From: Rhodanobacter humi
GTDB lineage: Bacteria > Pseudomonadota > Gammaproteobacteria > Xanthomonadales > Rhodanobacteraceae
Direction: 5' to 3'
DNA length: 64,000 bases
Assembly (NCBI RefSeq): GCF_041107455.1
Contig: NZ_JBGBPY010000001.1
Location: forward strand, 1,798,001 to 1,862,000
Both the position numbers and the translations under genes were made by a program. Of the stretch, positions 7,761 through 16,610 are shown in pieces (position 1 is the stretch's first letter; each line of letters begins with the position of its first letter). The notes beneath the pieces are model-generated. The model ran no database searches. It saw only the letters and a list, made by a program, of their open reading frames with translations, and was not told where the DNA came from.

Positions 7761-10103
7761 TCAGAACCACGGCCACTTCTTCAGTTCGTATTCCTTCGGC
7801 GGCGTGTTGCCGGCGAGATACTGCACGAAGTAGTCCCAGCGGCGGCGCGTGGCGTACGGCGTGGCGGCCGCGTAGCCGTGATGGACGTTGGGGATGATCA
7901 GCATGTCGAAGTCGCGGTTGGCCTTGATCAGCGCCTCGGCGACCAGGTAGGTCTCGTCGATCGGCACGTTGTCGTCGATCGTGCCGTGCACCAGCATCAG
8001 GCGGCCCTTGAGGTGCTTCGCGAGATCCTGGTTGGCCTGGTTGTCGTAGTTGGTGGTGCCGTCCTTGTTCGTCACCAGCAGGCCCTGGTACTTCTCGCCC
8101 CAGTCATTCTCGTAATTGCGGTTGTCGTGGTTGCCGCTCTCGGCCCAGCCGACCTTGAAGAAGTCGGGGTAGCGGAACATCGCGTCGGCGGTGGTGTTGC
8201 CGCCGCCGGAGTGACCCCAGATGCCGACACGGTTGATGTCGATCCACGAGTAGCGCTGGGCCAGCTCCTTGATGCCGGCGACCTGGTCGGGCAGGGTGTT
8301 GTCGCCCATGTCACCGTACCAGGTGTGGTGGAACGAGGCCGAGCGCCACGGCGTGCCCATGCCGTCCAGCGCGACCACGATGAAGCCCAGCTCGGCCAGC
8401 GCCTGGTTGTCGCCGCGCGAAGCCAGGAAGCTGCGCCCGCGCACCGAGCCGGTCTGCGGGCCCGGATACACGTAGTCGATCACCGGGTACTTCTTGGCCG
8501 GATCGAAGTGGCTCGGCTTGAACATCATGCCGTAGAGCTCGGTCTTGCCGTCGCGCGCCTTCACCGTGAACGGGATCGGCGGCACCCAGCCGGCGGCCTT
8601 GAGCCGGGTGATGTCGGCCTTCGCGACGGTGGCGATGACGCGGCCGTCGGCGCTGGAGCGCAGCACGGTCACCGGCGGCGTGGTCGGCGTGGACCAGCTG
8701 TCGACGAAGGTCTTGCCGTCGGGCGACATGCTGATGCTGTGGTCGGCGTCTTCCGGCGTGAGCAGCACCGGCTTGCCGCCGTCCAGGCCCACCTTCCAGA
8801 ACTGCCGGTAGTACGGGTTCACGCCGGGCACCTTGCCCACGCCCACGAACCACAGTTCGCGCGCATGGTGGTCCAGGTGCAGCACCTCGGTGACGTTGCC
8901 GTCGCCGCTGGTGATCGGGTGGATCGCCTTGCCGGTCTTGAGGTTGTAGAGGTAGAGGTTGTTCCAGTCGTTGCGTTCGGACGGCCAGACGGCCTCGTTG
9001 GCCTTGGGCAGGTACTGCCAGTTCACCTCGCCGTGGCCGCTCTCGTAATAGGTCGCCACCTGCTCGTCGAAGGCGGTGCGCACGGCGCCGGTGTCGGCAT
9101 TCGCCACGCGATACCAGACCTGCTTGCGGTCGCGCGAGCTGTTGACCATCGCGAAGGTCTTGCTGTCCGGCGACCACTTCAGGTCGCTCCACTGGCCGTC
9201 GCTGTTGCAGCTGATGTCGTCGCACAGGCTGGACAGGCGCTGCTGCGGATCGATCTTCAGGCGCACCACCTTGTGCGCGGCCACGTCGATCACCACCGGC
9301 TCGATCATGAACACTTTCTCGTCGCCCGGCAGCGGGTATTTCCAGGCGTCCAGCACCGGATGGCCGACCTTGGTCTGCACGGTGTACATCTCGCCCACGC
9401 CGCGCTGGTCCTGCTGGTAGGTGGCGATCTTCTTCGAGTCCGGCGACCAGTTCAGCACGGCGCGATTGGTGTGGATCCAGCCGGCGTTGTCGGTGGCGTA
9501 ACCGAAGTCCTGCACGCCGTCGGTGGTGAGCCGGGTCTCCTTGCCGGTGGCGAGGTCACGCACCCACAGGTTCCAGTCGCGGATGAAGGCTTCCTTGGTC
9601 TTGTCGGGCGAGACGATGCCGGGCTCGTCGCCGGTCTTCGCCTTGGCCTTGGCCGTGCATTCGCCGGCACCCTTGAGGTCGCAGAGGTAATGCTTGCCCA
9701 TCAGCGCGACGTCGTAGCTGCCGTCCTTGCCGACACTGAAATCGAAGCCGCGCGGCGGCAGCTTGTTCGCCTGCACCGGTTTGCCGGTGGCCTTGCCCAG
9801 CGCGGCGGCGAGCTTGGCCTGGTCGAACGCCGGCGCGGCCTTGCCGGTGGCGGTGTCCATGGTCATCGCATGGTCGCCGCCGGCATCGTGGTCGATGTAC
9901 CAGAAGTGGGTATCGTCCAGCCACTTCACCCGCTGCACGTCGTGGTCGACCAGCGGCGCGGTGTTGTAGGACATGAAGCGTTCCGCTTGCGCGTAGTCCT
10001 GCGCGGTGAGCGTGCGTCCCTGCGCCATCGCGCCGGTGGCGCACACCAGCAGCCCTGCTGCCAGCGCGCCGGTCAGGCGCTTCCTGCTGATCGTCGAATG
10101 CAT
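7761..10103 (-). CDS. Exported dipeptidyl-peptidase IV-like serine peptidase (S9 family)
   Basis: A 780-residue secreted enzyme expected to remove N-terminal dipeptides, often X-Pro, in the periplasm. The start at 10103 is chosen because GAGGGGAA lies upstream and a clean signal peptide follows (MHSTISRKRL, hydrophobic core, cut after GAMAQ). The N-terminal two thirds is the DPP-IV beta-propeller with repeated W..DS/FMV segments (LNWSPDSKKIATY, LKWSPDSKTFAMV). The C-terminal alpha/beta hydrolase domain holds the nucleophile elbow GHSGGG (about residue 630), Asp in GTIDDNVP and His in NVHHGY, so the triad is complete. It stands alone, convergent with the M56 gene. The protein is likely part of the large secreted peptide-scavenging capacity typical of these bacteria. 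Confidence 0.93.
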   Translation of the reverse strand: MHSTISRKRLTGALAAGLLVCATGAMAQGRTLTAQDYAQAERFMSYNTAPLVDHDVQRVKWLDDTHFWYIDHDAGGDHAMTMDTATGKAAPAFDQAKLAAALGKATGKPVQANKLPPRGFDFSVGKDGSYDVALMGKHYLCDLKGAGECTAKAKAKTGDEPGIVSPDKTKEAFIRDWNLWVRDLATGKETRLTTDGVQDFGYATDNAGWIHTNRAVLNWSPDSKKIATYQQDQRGVGEMYTVQTKVGHPVLDAWKYPLPGDEKVFMIEPVVIDVAAHKVVRLKIDPQQRLSSLCDDISCNSDGQWSDLKWSPDSKTFAMVNSSRDRKQVWYRVANADTGAVRTAFDEQVATYYESGHGEVNWQYLPKANEAVWPSERNDWNNLYLYNLKTGKAIHPITSGDGNVTEVLHLDHHARELWFVGVGKVPGVNPYYRQFWKVGLDGGKPVLLTPEDADHSISMSPDGKTFVDSWSTPTTPPVTVLRSSADGRVIATVAKADITRLKAAGWVPPIPFTVKARDGKTELYGMMFKPSHFDPAKKYPVIDYVYPGPQTGSVRGRSFLASRGDNQALAELGFIVVALDGMGTPWRSASFHHTWYGDMGDNTLPDQVAGIKELAQRYSWIDINRVGIWGHSGGGNTTADAMFRYPDFFKVGWAESGNHDNRNYENDWGEKYQGLLVTNKDGTTNYDNQANQDLAKHLKGRLMLVHGTIDDNVPIDETYLVAEALIKANRDFDMLIIPNVHHGYAAATPYATRRRWDYFVQYLAGNTPPKEYELKKWPWF

Positions 10104-10275
10104 TGTCGTGTTCCCCTCGGAGTGCGGGTGTTCTGAGTACGGGTGTTCCGGTGTAGCGACCTTCGCGCCGTGCGCGAACACCCGATGCTAGCGCGCCATG
10201 ACCTTCGGCACCCCTGCCAAAGGTTGAGGTCGGCGGCATGCCGACATGCGCCGCGCGTTGGATCGGGGAGGGGGA

Positions 10276-11226
10276 TCAATGTGCCGCGGGCTGCAGCACG
10301 ATCTCGTCCGGCGCCACCTGGACCGCCCGCAGCAGGCGGCTGCGTTGCAGCGCCTGCGCCAAGGCGAGCGGATCGCCCGCGTCGAAGACGCCGCTGACCG
10401 GCAGGTTGCGCAAGGCCGCGTCGCCGATCACCAGCCGGGTGTCCGAATAGCGGTTCATCGCCGCCACCAGCTCGGCAAGGCTGCGGTGGTGGAACACCAG
10501 CTCGCCGCGCGGCCAGCCACGGGCGGCGGCCAGGTCCGCCGGTTCCACGCCGCCCAGGCGGCCGTAGCCGTAGTCGACCTGCTGGCCGGGCCGCAGCGTC
10601 ACCTGTTCATGGCTGGCCGGCAGCTGCACCGTGACGGCGCCGGCCAGCGCGGTGACGCGCACCGCGTCCGACAGCCGGCTCACCTGGAAGCGGCCAGCCG
10701 CCGCGCGGACGATGCCGTCGCCGGCATGCACGACGATGGCTCGCCCGCTAGTGTCGAATTGCACGCGTCCGCGCTCCAGCGTCACCGCGTGCGGCGCGTC
10801 GGCAGCCACGCTGACCGATGTCGCCGTGTCCAGCAGGGCCGAGCCGCCCCCGGGCAGCGGCAGCGTGCGCTGGCCGCCGATGGCGGTGGTGTAGTGCTGC
10901 AGCGAGGCCTGGTGGGCCACGGCCCGCCAGGTGAGCGCCGCCATCGGCAATACGCAAGCCGCCGCCAGCAGCAGCACCCGGAGCAAGGGGGCGCGACGGA
11001 CAGGCGCCTCTTCGCACTGCCGGACCTCGTCCCGCACGGCAGTCCGGGGCGCCAGGGTATGGCTGTATCCCAGCGGGGCATTCGCGTCCGGGATCGTGCG
11101 GCGGGCGGGCGCGGCCTGCTCGCCGGACCGCGGAGTCCGTGTTTCCGGCGCGCGCTCGACACGCCGCCGCGACGCCTCGCCCGGACGCATCAGGAACACG
11201 ATGTTGTCGGCATATATGCGAGCCAT
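10276..11226 (-). CDS. FecR-family protein with atypical N-terminus
   Basis: A protein of up to 316 residues. After one transmembrane segment (about 82-100, LLRVLLLAAACVLPMAAL) there is a periplasmic FecR domain (about 115-215; LPLPGGGSALLDTATSVSV, LERGRVQFDTSGRAIVVHAGD), then the usual C-terminal DUF4974/STN-like module (about 235-314; GELVFHHRSLAELVAAMNRY ... VSGVFDAGDP). FecR proteins normally act as anti-sigma factors that carry a TonB-receptor signal to an ECF sigma factor. Here the cytoplasmic part lacks the recognisable anti-sigma helical domain (DUF4880 type), and no ECF sigma gene or TonB receptor adjoins it. The start is uncertain: GGAGG is 15 nt from the ATG used, and a GTG at codon 64 is possible. 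It may be a decayed or specialised regulator. Confidence 0.75.
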   Translation of the reverse strand: MARIYADNIVFLMRPGEASRRRVERAPETRTPRSGEQAAPARRTIPDANAPLGYSHTLAPRTAVRDEVRQCEEAPVRRAPLLRVLLLAAACVLPMAALTWRAVAHQASLQHYTTAIGGQRTLPLPGGGSALLDTATSVSVAADAPHAVTLERGRVQFDTSGRAIVVHAGDGIVRAAAGRFQVSRLSDAVRVTALAGAVTVQLPASHEQVTLRPGQQVDYGYGRLGGVEPADLAAARGWPRGELVFHHRSLAELVAAMNRYSDTRLVIGDAALRNLPVSGVFDAGDPLALAQALQRSRLLRAVQVAPDEIVLQPAAH

Positions 11227-11592
11227 GACGATGACGCCCGACCTCCGCTGCCATTCCCCGACGGTACGGCTGGCTGCCAGTTAACCCGTGCCTGCGACAA
11301 TCTGTCATCTGGCGACGCAACATCGCCGCCCCGGCGGGCGGTTGCCGGGGTGACTGCGGCAACATGGCGGGCTTTCCGTCCCCTGCCGGAACCGCCGACG
11401 CCGACCGCCCTGCCCGAAGCCGCCAGCCGGGGTGATTTTCCCCGGCCACACCAGCCGCCACGGCGCGCTGTTCGGCGGCCAGGCGCTGGCCTGGACAAGA
11501 CCGGATTGCGGCCCCTGGATTGCCCGCCGGTGATTGACGCCGGCACGGCGACCCGCGCACGCTTTTGCCATCACGCCCGGCGGAGCGGCACG
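11227..11592. other. Divergent intergenic region between fecR-like gene and GST gene
   Basis: These 366 bp separate two divergently transcribed genes. I see no convincing open frame with family resemblance, no repeat family member, and no clear operator. Promoters for both genes are expected here, but I cannot point to good -35/-10 pairs. Confidence 0.5.
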
Positions 11593-12342
11593 ATGTCTCG
11601 TCTGAAGGTGATCGGCAGCTACCTCTCGCCCTATGTGCGCAAGGTGCTCGCCTTCCTCGAACTCAAGGAGCTGGACTACGAGATCGACCCGATGCCGCCG
11701 TTCGTGGGCAATGCGGACTTCGCGCGGCTGAGTCCGCTGCGGCGCGTGCCGGTATTGATCGACGACGGGTTGGTGCTGAACGATTCCTCGGTGATCTGCC
11801 AGTACCTGGAGGATCGCCACCCCACGCCCTCGCTCTACCCGCGCGACATCGCCGACCGCGCCCGCGCGCGCTGGCTGGAGGAGTATGCCGACACGCGGCT
11901 GGCCGACGGGCTGATCTGGCAGCTGTTCTACCAGCGCTCGATCCGCCGCCGCGTGTTCCATGAACCACCCGACGAGGCGGTGGTGACGCAGGCGCTGGAG
12001 GTCGAGATCCCCGCCGCGATCGACTACCTGGAAACCCAGCTGCCGGACGACGGCTTCATCTTCGGCGCGCTGTCGATCGCCGACCTCGGCATCGCCAGCT
12101 ATTTCCGCACCGCATCCTTCGTGCGCTACGAGATCGACGCCGCGCGCTGGCCGCATACCGCCGCACTGGTGGCGCGGGTGCAGGCCTTGCCGGCGCTGCA
12201 GAAGCTGGCCCGCTACGAGGACTGCACGCTGCGCCTGCCGCTGGCCGAGCAGCGCGCCGCCCTGCTTGCGACCGGCGCCCCGCTCACCAGCGACACCATG
12301 GGCACCTGCGCGCCGCGGCCGGTGCTGCCGCGCAGCTCATGA
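11593..12342 (+). CDS. Glutathione S-transferase family protein
   Basis: A 249-residue cytoplasmic enzyme with a thioredoxin-fold N-terminal domain (residues 1-80: VIGSYLSPYVRKVLAFLELK, then the cis-Pro strand RRVPVLIDDG and the glutathione-contacting LNDSSVICQYLEDRHP) and an all-helical C-terminal domain (about 90-215, with the N-capping SIADLGIASYFR). SxYxRK near the N-terminus supplies the likely catalytic Ser. Members conjugate or reduce electrophiles with glutathione; the substrate cannot be told. The ATG at 11593 begins exactly at the conserved first strand. It has its own promoter region and converges on the M1 peptidase gene with a 28-bp gap and no visible terminator. A Thr/Ser-rich 30-residue C-terminal extension is family-atypical but harmless. 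Confidence 0.9.
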   Translation: MSRLKVIGSYLSPYVRKVLAFLELKELDYEIDPMPPFVGNADFARLSPLRRVPVLIDDGLVLNDSSVICQYLEDRHPTPSLYPRDIADRARARWLEEYADTRLADGLIWQLFYQRSIRRRVFHEPPDEAVVTQALEVEIPAAIDYLETQLPDDGFIFGALSIADLGIASYFRTASFVRYEIDAARWPHTAALVARVQALPALQKLARYEDCTLRLPLAEQRAALLATGAPLTSDTMGTCAPRPVLPRSS

Positions 12343-12370
12343 CGCTCCTGCATTTCCAGGATTCCGGTTC

Positions 12371-14338
12371 TCACGGCATCACGTAGCTGTTGTTGCCACG
12401 ATCCGCATCCGGCAACTTGTGGTCGGGGTCGAGTTCCAGCTTCGCGATGCGCTTGTTCGTATCCAGCGTCAGCTTCGGCGTGGCGCTGTAGCGCCAGGTT
12501 TCCACCGGCAAGCGCACGTCGCGCTGCGTGCCGTCGGCGAAGTCCACGCGCAGCGTGGCAGGCATCACCAGCTTCTGCCGGCTGACCAGGTTCACCGTGA
12601 CGCCCTTGGCCGGATCCTTGTCGACGTAGCCGGCGCCCGCGATGCCCATGTCGAGCTGCCAGTTGTGCATGTACCAGCCGCGCCACCACCACGAGAGATC
12701 CTCGCCCGCCGCGCTGTCCATGAAGCGGAAGAAGTCGGACGGCGTGGGATGGTGGTACGCCCAGGTGCGGATATACGCGCGGAACGCAGGGTCGAAGCGA
12801 TCCGGACCGAGGATCTGCTCGCGCAGCAGGATCAGGCCCAGTGCGCCCTTGAAGTAGGTGAGCGAATGGCGGTACTTCTCGCTGACCGAGTCGGCGTGCG
12901 CCATCAGGGTAGGCGCGTCCGGGTCGGCCAGCAGCGGCAGGATCTCGTCCACCGGGTTGCCGCCCTTGGGCGCGTATTCGCTGTCGCGCTTGGGACCGAA
13001 CTTGCCGCCCTCGAACGCATCGGAGAAGTACACGTCGATGAAGGTGTTGAAGCCTTCGTCCATGAACGCATGGCGGCGTTCGTTCGAGCCCACGATCATC
13101 GGGAACCAGGTGTGGCCGATCTCGTGCGCGGTGATCCAGAACAGCAGCTTGCCGCTGTCCTCGTAGCCGTCGAACACGATGCCGGGGTATTCCATGCCGG
13201 CGCCGTGGCCGCCGAGGTTCACCGCCACCGGCCAAGGGTAGGGATACCACTTGGCGGAGAAGTGCTCGACCGCGCCCTTCAGGTATTTGGTGGAATGGTT
13301 CCACTTGTCCGCGCCCACGCCTTCGACCGGATAGATCGACATCGCCAGCGCGTGCTTGCCGTCGGGCAGGTTGATGCGCGCGGCATCCCACACGAAGGCG
13401 GGCGAGGCGGCGAAGGCCACGTCGCGGGTGTGCTCCATGCGGAAGCGCCAGGTGAGCGTGCCGCTGCGCGTCGGCCGCGAGGCCGGATCGTTCACCTCCT
13501 CCGGCTTGCGGATGTACACGGTGGTGTCGCTCTTCGCGGCTTCGGCGAGGCGCGCGCGCTCGGTGGCGGTGAGCACCTGCTCGGGGTTCATCAGCTCGCC
13601 GGAGCCTTCCACAATCCAGTTCCACGGCACGGTGACCGCGTAATTGATCGTGCCGTATTCGAGATAGAACTCCTGGCCCAGGTAGGGCAGCGTGTCCCAG
13701 CCGCGGATGTCGTCGTATACCGCCATGCGCGGGAACCACTGCGCGATCTCGTAGATGTCGCCGTTCTTCGTCGGCGTCACCGCGGTGCGCCCACCCCAGG
13801 TGCCGGGCACGGTGTAGTGGTAGCGGATGTGCAGCTTCAACTGCCCGCCCTTCGCCTTCAGCGCCGCCGGCAGATCCACCCGCAGGCGGGTGTCGTCGAC
13901 GAGGTAATGCACCGGCTTGCCGTCCACTTCCACCGCGTCGAGCTGGTAGCCCTCGGTGGACTGGCCAGACTTCTTCGGCCACGGCGAGGTCAGCGCGCCG
14001 CGCGAATCACTCTTGTAGATGTTCTGGTCCAGCTGCAGCCACAGCGCGTCCAGCGCGTCGGGGCTGTGGTTGGTGTAGGTGATCGTTTCCTCGCCGGCCA
14101 AGCTGTGCGTGGCCGGGTCGATGCGCGCCTTGATGTCGTAGTCGGCGCGGCTCTGCCAGAACTCCGGGCCGGGCTTGCCCGCGCCATCGCGGAACGCGTT
14201 GGCCGGCTGCGGCAGGGACAGCGGGGCGAACAGCGCCTGCGGATCGAAGGGGGAAGCCTTGTCCTGGGCATGCAGCGGCGCGCACAGGGCGATGGCGGCA
14301 AGCGTGGCGGCGGCGCAAGCCGGGATCGGGTTCTTCAT
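12371..14338 (-). CDS. Exported M1-family zinc metallopeptidase (aminopeptidase-like)
   Basis: A 655-residue secreted peptidase. A signal peptide occupies residues 1-25 (cleavage after PLHAQ). The N-terminal beta domain (about 60-300) precedes the gluzincin domain with the family exopeptidase motif GMEYP (381-385), zinc motif HEIGHTW (H405, E406, H409) and the third zinc ligand E428 in AFMDEGFNTF. All catalytic residues of M1 are therefore present. The protein is shorter than PepN and lacks its large C-terminal arch, matching the exported M1 peptidases common in Xanthomonadales. It is transcribed alone, divergent from queF with a dispersed inverted repeat between them. Its role is probably peptide scavenging in the periplasm. 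Confidence 0.92.
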   Translation of the reverse strand: MKNPIPACAAATLAAIALCAPLHAQDKASPFDPQALFAPLSLPQPANAFRDGAGKPGPEFWQSRADYDIKARIDPATHSLAGEETITYTNHSPDALDALWLQLDQNIYKSDSRGALTSPWPKKSGQSTEGYQLDAVEVDGKPVHYLVDDTRLRVDLPAALKAKGGQLKLHIRYHYTVPGTWGGRTAVTPTKNGDIYEIAQWFPRMAVYDDIRGWDTLPYLGQEFYLEYGTINYAVTVPWNWIVEGSGELMNPEQVLTATERARLAEAAKSDTTVYIRKPEEVNDPASRPTRSGTLTWRFRMEHTRDVAFAASPAFVWDAARINLPDGKHALAMSIYPVEGVGADKWNHSTKYLKGAVEHFSAKWYPYPWPVAVNLGGHGAGMEYPGIVFDGYEDSGKLLFWITAHEIGHTWFPMIVGSNERRHAFMDEGFNTFIDVYFSDAFEGGKFGPKRDSEYAPKGGNPVDEILPLLADPDAPTLMAHADSVSEKYRHSLTYFKGALGLILLREQILGPDRFDPAFRAYIRTWAYHHPTPSDFFRFMDSAAGEDLSWWWRGWYMHNWQLDMGIAGAGYVDKDPAKGVTVNLVSRQKLVMPATLRVDFADGTQRDVRLPVETWRYSATPKLTLDTNKRIAKLELDPDHKLPDADRGNNSYVMP

Positions 14339-14454
14339 CGGTGTCTTCGGCGTGGGGAGGCCCGCCCACTATAGGAAGCGCGCCGCGCCGGCGGATAGGC
14401 CAGAAGTCATCGCCGGCCGCACCCGATAGAATGCATCCATTCCCACCAGATGTC

Positions 14455-14530
14455 GTCATTCCCGCGAAAGCGGGAATCCATGGCGATCTTGCGCAACAGC
14501 AGCGTGGATTCCCGCTTTCGCGGGAATGAC
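14455..14530. repeat. Inverted pair of dRS3-like intergenic repeats
   Basis: Two 26-bp arms (14455-14480 and 14505-14530) are perfect inverted copies separated by 24 bp. Each contains ATTCCC-GCGAAAGC-GGGAAT, which fits the ATTCCC-N8-GGGAAT consensus of the dRS3 repeats known from Neisseria and seen in other proteobacteria. The right arm ends 28 bp before the queF start codon, so it lies in the queF promoter or leader. Confidence 0.85.
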
Positions 14531-14558
14531 GGCCCAAGACATCGCTTTCGAGATACGC

Positions 14559-15383
14559 ATGAGCACGCCCGACCATTCCCCGCTCGGCAAGGCCACGGCC
14601 TATGCCGACCGTTACGACCCCAAATTGCTGTTCCCGATTCCGCGCGCGGCCAAGCGCACCGAGCTCGGCATCGGCACGCCGCTGCCGTTCCACGGCACCG
14701 ACATCTGGAACGCCTACGAGCTGTCGTGGCTGGACATGCACGGCAAGCCGCAGCTGGCGGTGGCCGAGTTCCGCGTGCCGGCGAGCACGCCGAACATCAT
14801 CGAATCGAAGTCGTTCAAGCTGTATCTGAACGGCTTCGCGCAGGAGCCGCTGGCGAATGCGGCCGCGTTGCGCGCGCTGCTGCAGCAGGACCTCACCACC
14901 GCCGCTGGCGACGTGGTGGAGGTGATCCTGCACCCCGCGCGTTGCGCCGCGCACGCCTTCGTCGACCTCGCGGGCGAATCCATCGATGCCCTGTCCGTCA
15001 GCATCGACGACTACGGCCCGCCCAAAGCCGATTACCTGCGCGCCGACACGCACGCCGCGGTGGTCGAGGAGGCCCTCGTCTCCGACATGCTGCGCTCCAA
15101 CTGCCCGGTCACCGGCCAACCCGACTGGGGCAGTGTGCGGATCGCCTACCGCGGCGCGCCGATAGCCCGCGAGGGCCTCTTGCGTTATCTGGTTTCATTC
15201 CGCACCCACAGCGAATTCCACGAGCAGTGCGTGGAACGCATCTTCATGGACGTGATGGCGCGCTGTGCGCCCGCGCAGCTCAGCGTGTACGCGCGCTACA
15301 CCCGCCGCGGCGGGCTGGACATCAACCCGTTCCGCAGCAGCGTGCCAGCCACGCCGGACAACCCGCGCGGCGCCCGGCAGTAA
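14559..15383 (+). CDS. queF: NADPH-dependent 7-cyano-7-deazaguanine reductase (long, unimodular type)
   Basis: A 274-residue enzyme that reduces the nitrile preQ0 to preQ1 with NADPH, in queuosine tRNA modification. Length and layout match the long two-lobed E. coli type rather than the short Bacillus type. The QueF motif E-S-K-S-F-K is at residues 82-87 and the catalytic Cys, C182, lies in [11 protein letters not shown]. The substrate-specificity Glu and the N-terminal signature [11 protein letters not shown] are present. I placed the start at ATG 14559, where homology begins; an earlier in-frame ATG (14526) falls inside the inverted repeat and would add 11 unsupported residues. The Shine-Dalgarno is weak (GAGAT). 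It is monocistronic as far as visible; the following lipoprotein is 91 bp away. Confidence 0.95.
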   Translation: MSTPDHSPLGKATAYADRYDPKLLFPIPRAAKRTELGIGTPLPFHGTDIWNAYELSWLDMHGKPQLAVAEFRVPASTPNIIESKSFKLYLNGFAQEPLANAAALRALLQQDLTTAAGDVVEVILHPARCAAHAFVDLAGESIDALSVSIDDYGPPKADYLRADTHAAVVEEALVSDMLRSNCPVTGQPDWGSVRIAYRGAPIAREGLLRYLVSFRTHSEFHEQCVERIFMDVMARCAPAQLSVYARYTRRGGLDINPFRSSVPATPDNPRGARQ

Positions 15384-15474
15384 TCGGCGCTTCAGAGCGC
15401 ACGGGTTAGCCTCGACGGTAATCGCCTGCAACGGCATCGCGTCCGGCGCGAGGCCGCGACCACGGGATACCGCC

Positions 15475-16044
15475 ATGCACCGTCTCGCTCTTCCGCTCGT
15501 CCTGTGCTGTGCCGCCGCGCTGCTGTGCGGCTGCCACCGGCACGACAGCGCGCCGGCCGAATCGACCGCGGGCGCGCCCAAGGCTGCGTCCACCGTGGCA
15601 CATGCGAGCAAGCCGGTTTCCATCATCCACGCTGCGCCGGCCGCCGCCGGCACCACACCCGCACCGGCCGCCAGCACCACCAAGCCCGCCGCGAGCGACG
15701 GCGGCTTCCGCGTCGCCACCCTCACCCTGGGCAGCGCGATCGACGCCGGCTACGCGGTGACCGCGCCCGCCACCCGCTTCGCCGCCGACACACCGGTGAT
15801 CTACGCCAGCGTCGCCACCACCGGCCGCACCGCCGGCGCCACGCTGGACGCGCGCTGGCGCTACCTGGAAGGCCAGGGCGTGCTGGTCAACGAACTGAGC
15901 CAGATCGTCGCCGCCGACGGCCCCGCCGTCACCACGTTCAAGGTGCAGAACCCCAATCGCTGGCCAGTCGGCCGCTACAACGTGCAGATCTCGCTCAACG
16001 GCAAACCCGTCGCCAGCCGCGAGTTCGAGATCGGGAAGCGTTGA
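15475..16044 (+). CDS. Hypothetical outer-membrane/periplasmic lipoprotein
   Basis: A 189-residue protein with a lipoprotein signal peptide: basic start (MHRLAL), hydrophobic core and lipobox LLCGC, so Cys19 would be lipidated. Residues about 25-75 are a low-complexity Ala/Thr/Pro/Lys linker. Residues about 77-189 form a compact domain beginning FRVATLTLGSAIDAGY and ending GRYNVQISLNGKPVASREFEIG, which reads like an immunoglobulin-like beta-sandwich strand pattern (my inference). I do not recognise a named family. GTG or other starts are unnecessary because the ATG opens directly on the signal peptide. It lies between queF and the convergent DUF3617 gene with no operon partner. Confidence 0.7.
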   Translation: MHRLALPLVLCCAAALLCGCHRHDSAPAESTAGAPKAASTVAHASKPVSIIHAAPAAAGTTPAPAASTTKPAASDGGFRVATLTLGSAIDAGYAVTAPATRFAADTPVIYASVATTGRTAGATLDARWRYLEGQGVLVNELSQIVAADGPAVTTFKVQNPNRWPVGRYNVQISLNGKPVASREFEIGKR

Positions 16045-16060
16045 AGCCGCCCGCACACCT

Positions 16061-16534
16061 TCAGTCGCTGGGCCCGGTGCAGGCGGCGCGGCGCACGCCT
16101 TCCACCCGCAACACCTCGCCGCGCCCCCGCAGGCTGACGCTGGCGGTGTAGTGCTCGGGCGTGTCGAAATCCACCCGGCCGCGTCCGCTCGGCGCCGGCA
16201 GGCCGGCACAGCTGAGCGTCCAGTCCAGCGTGGTGCTGCTGCGGTGCGCATTGTCCCGCCGGCACTGCGGCGCGGGCATCGGCAAGGCGGCGAAGCGCGC
16301 CCAGGGATCGTCGCCTTCGTTCACGCAGTGCCACTCCACCCGCGGCGGCCCCGCATGGCCGTGGCTGACGTCGCGCAACACGATCCGCCACAGGCCGGGC
16401 ATGGCCTGGAAATCGGCGGGATCGGCGCGGGTGACGGCGATGGATGCCATGCCGAGCAGCAGGATCGTGCACAGGCCCAGACGCAGGATCGACCCACGCG
16501 TCCAGCATGCCGTCATTCGATCCGATGCGCTCAT
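16061..16534 (-). CDS. DUF3617-like exported protein
   Basis: A 157-residue protein resembling the small periplasmic DUF3617 family (PGLWRIVLRDV...WHCVNEGDDP, paired cysteines, and a C-terminal DFDTPEHYTASVSLRG strand). The start at 16534 is supported by GGAGG eight bases upstream; the hydrophobic segment at about 18-33 followed by TRADPADF gives a signal peptide or anchor. Four cysteines in the mature part could form two disulfides, consistent with an extracytoplasmic location. Function is unknown for the family. The phosphoesterase gene ends upstream of it on the same strand, with 76 bp between, so co-transcription is possible. Confidence 0.7.
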   Translation of the reverse strand: MSASDRMTACWTRGSILRLGLCTILLLGMASIAVTRADPADFQAMPGLWRIVLRDVSHGHAGPPRVEWHCVNEGDDPWARFAALPMPAPQCRRDNAHRSSTTLDWTLSCAGLPAPSGRGRVDFDTPEHYTASVSLRGRGEVLRVEGVRRAACTGPSD

Positions 16535-16610
16535 GGCTTTACCTCCGTGACGCGGTGCGCGGGCGGCCGCCGTGGCGAGCCGCCCGCGCATTCCCGCTTC
16601 CTGTTCGCGC

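Noticed and set aside
12343-12370. Terminator between the convergent GST and M1 peptidase genes
   Set aside because: Only 28 bp, with no stem followed by a T-run.
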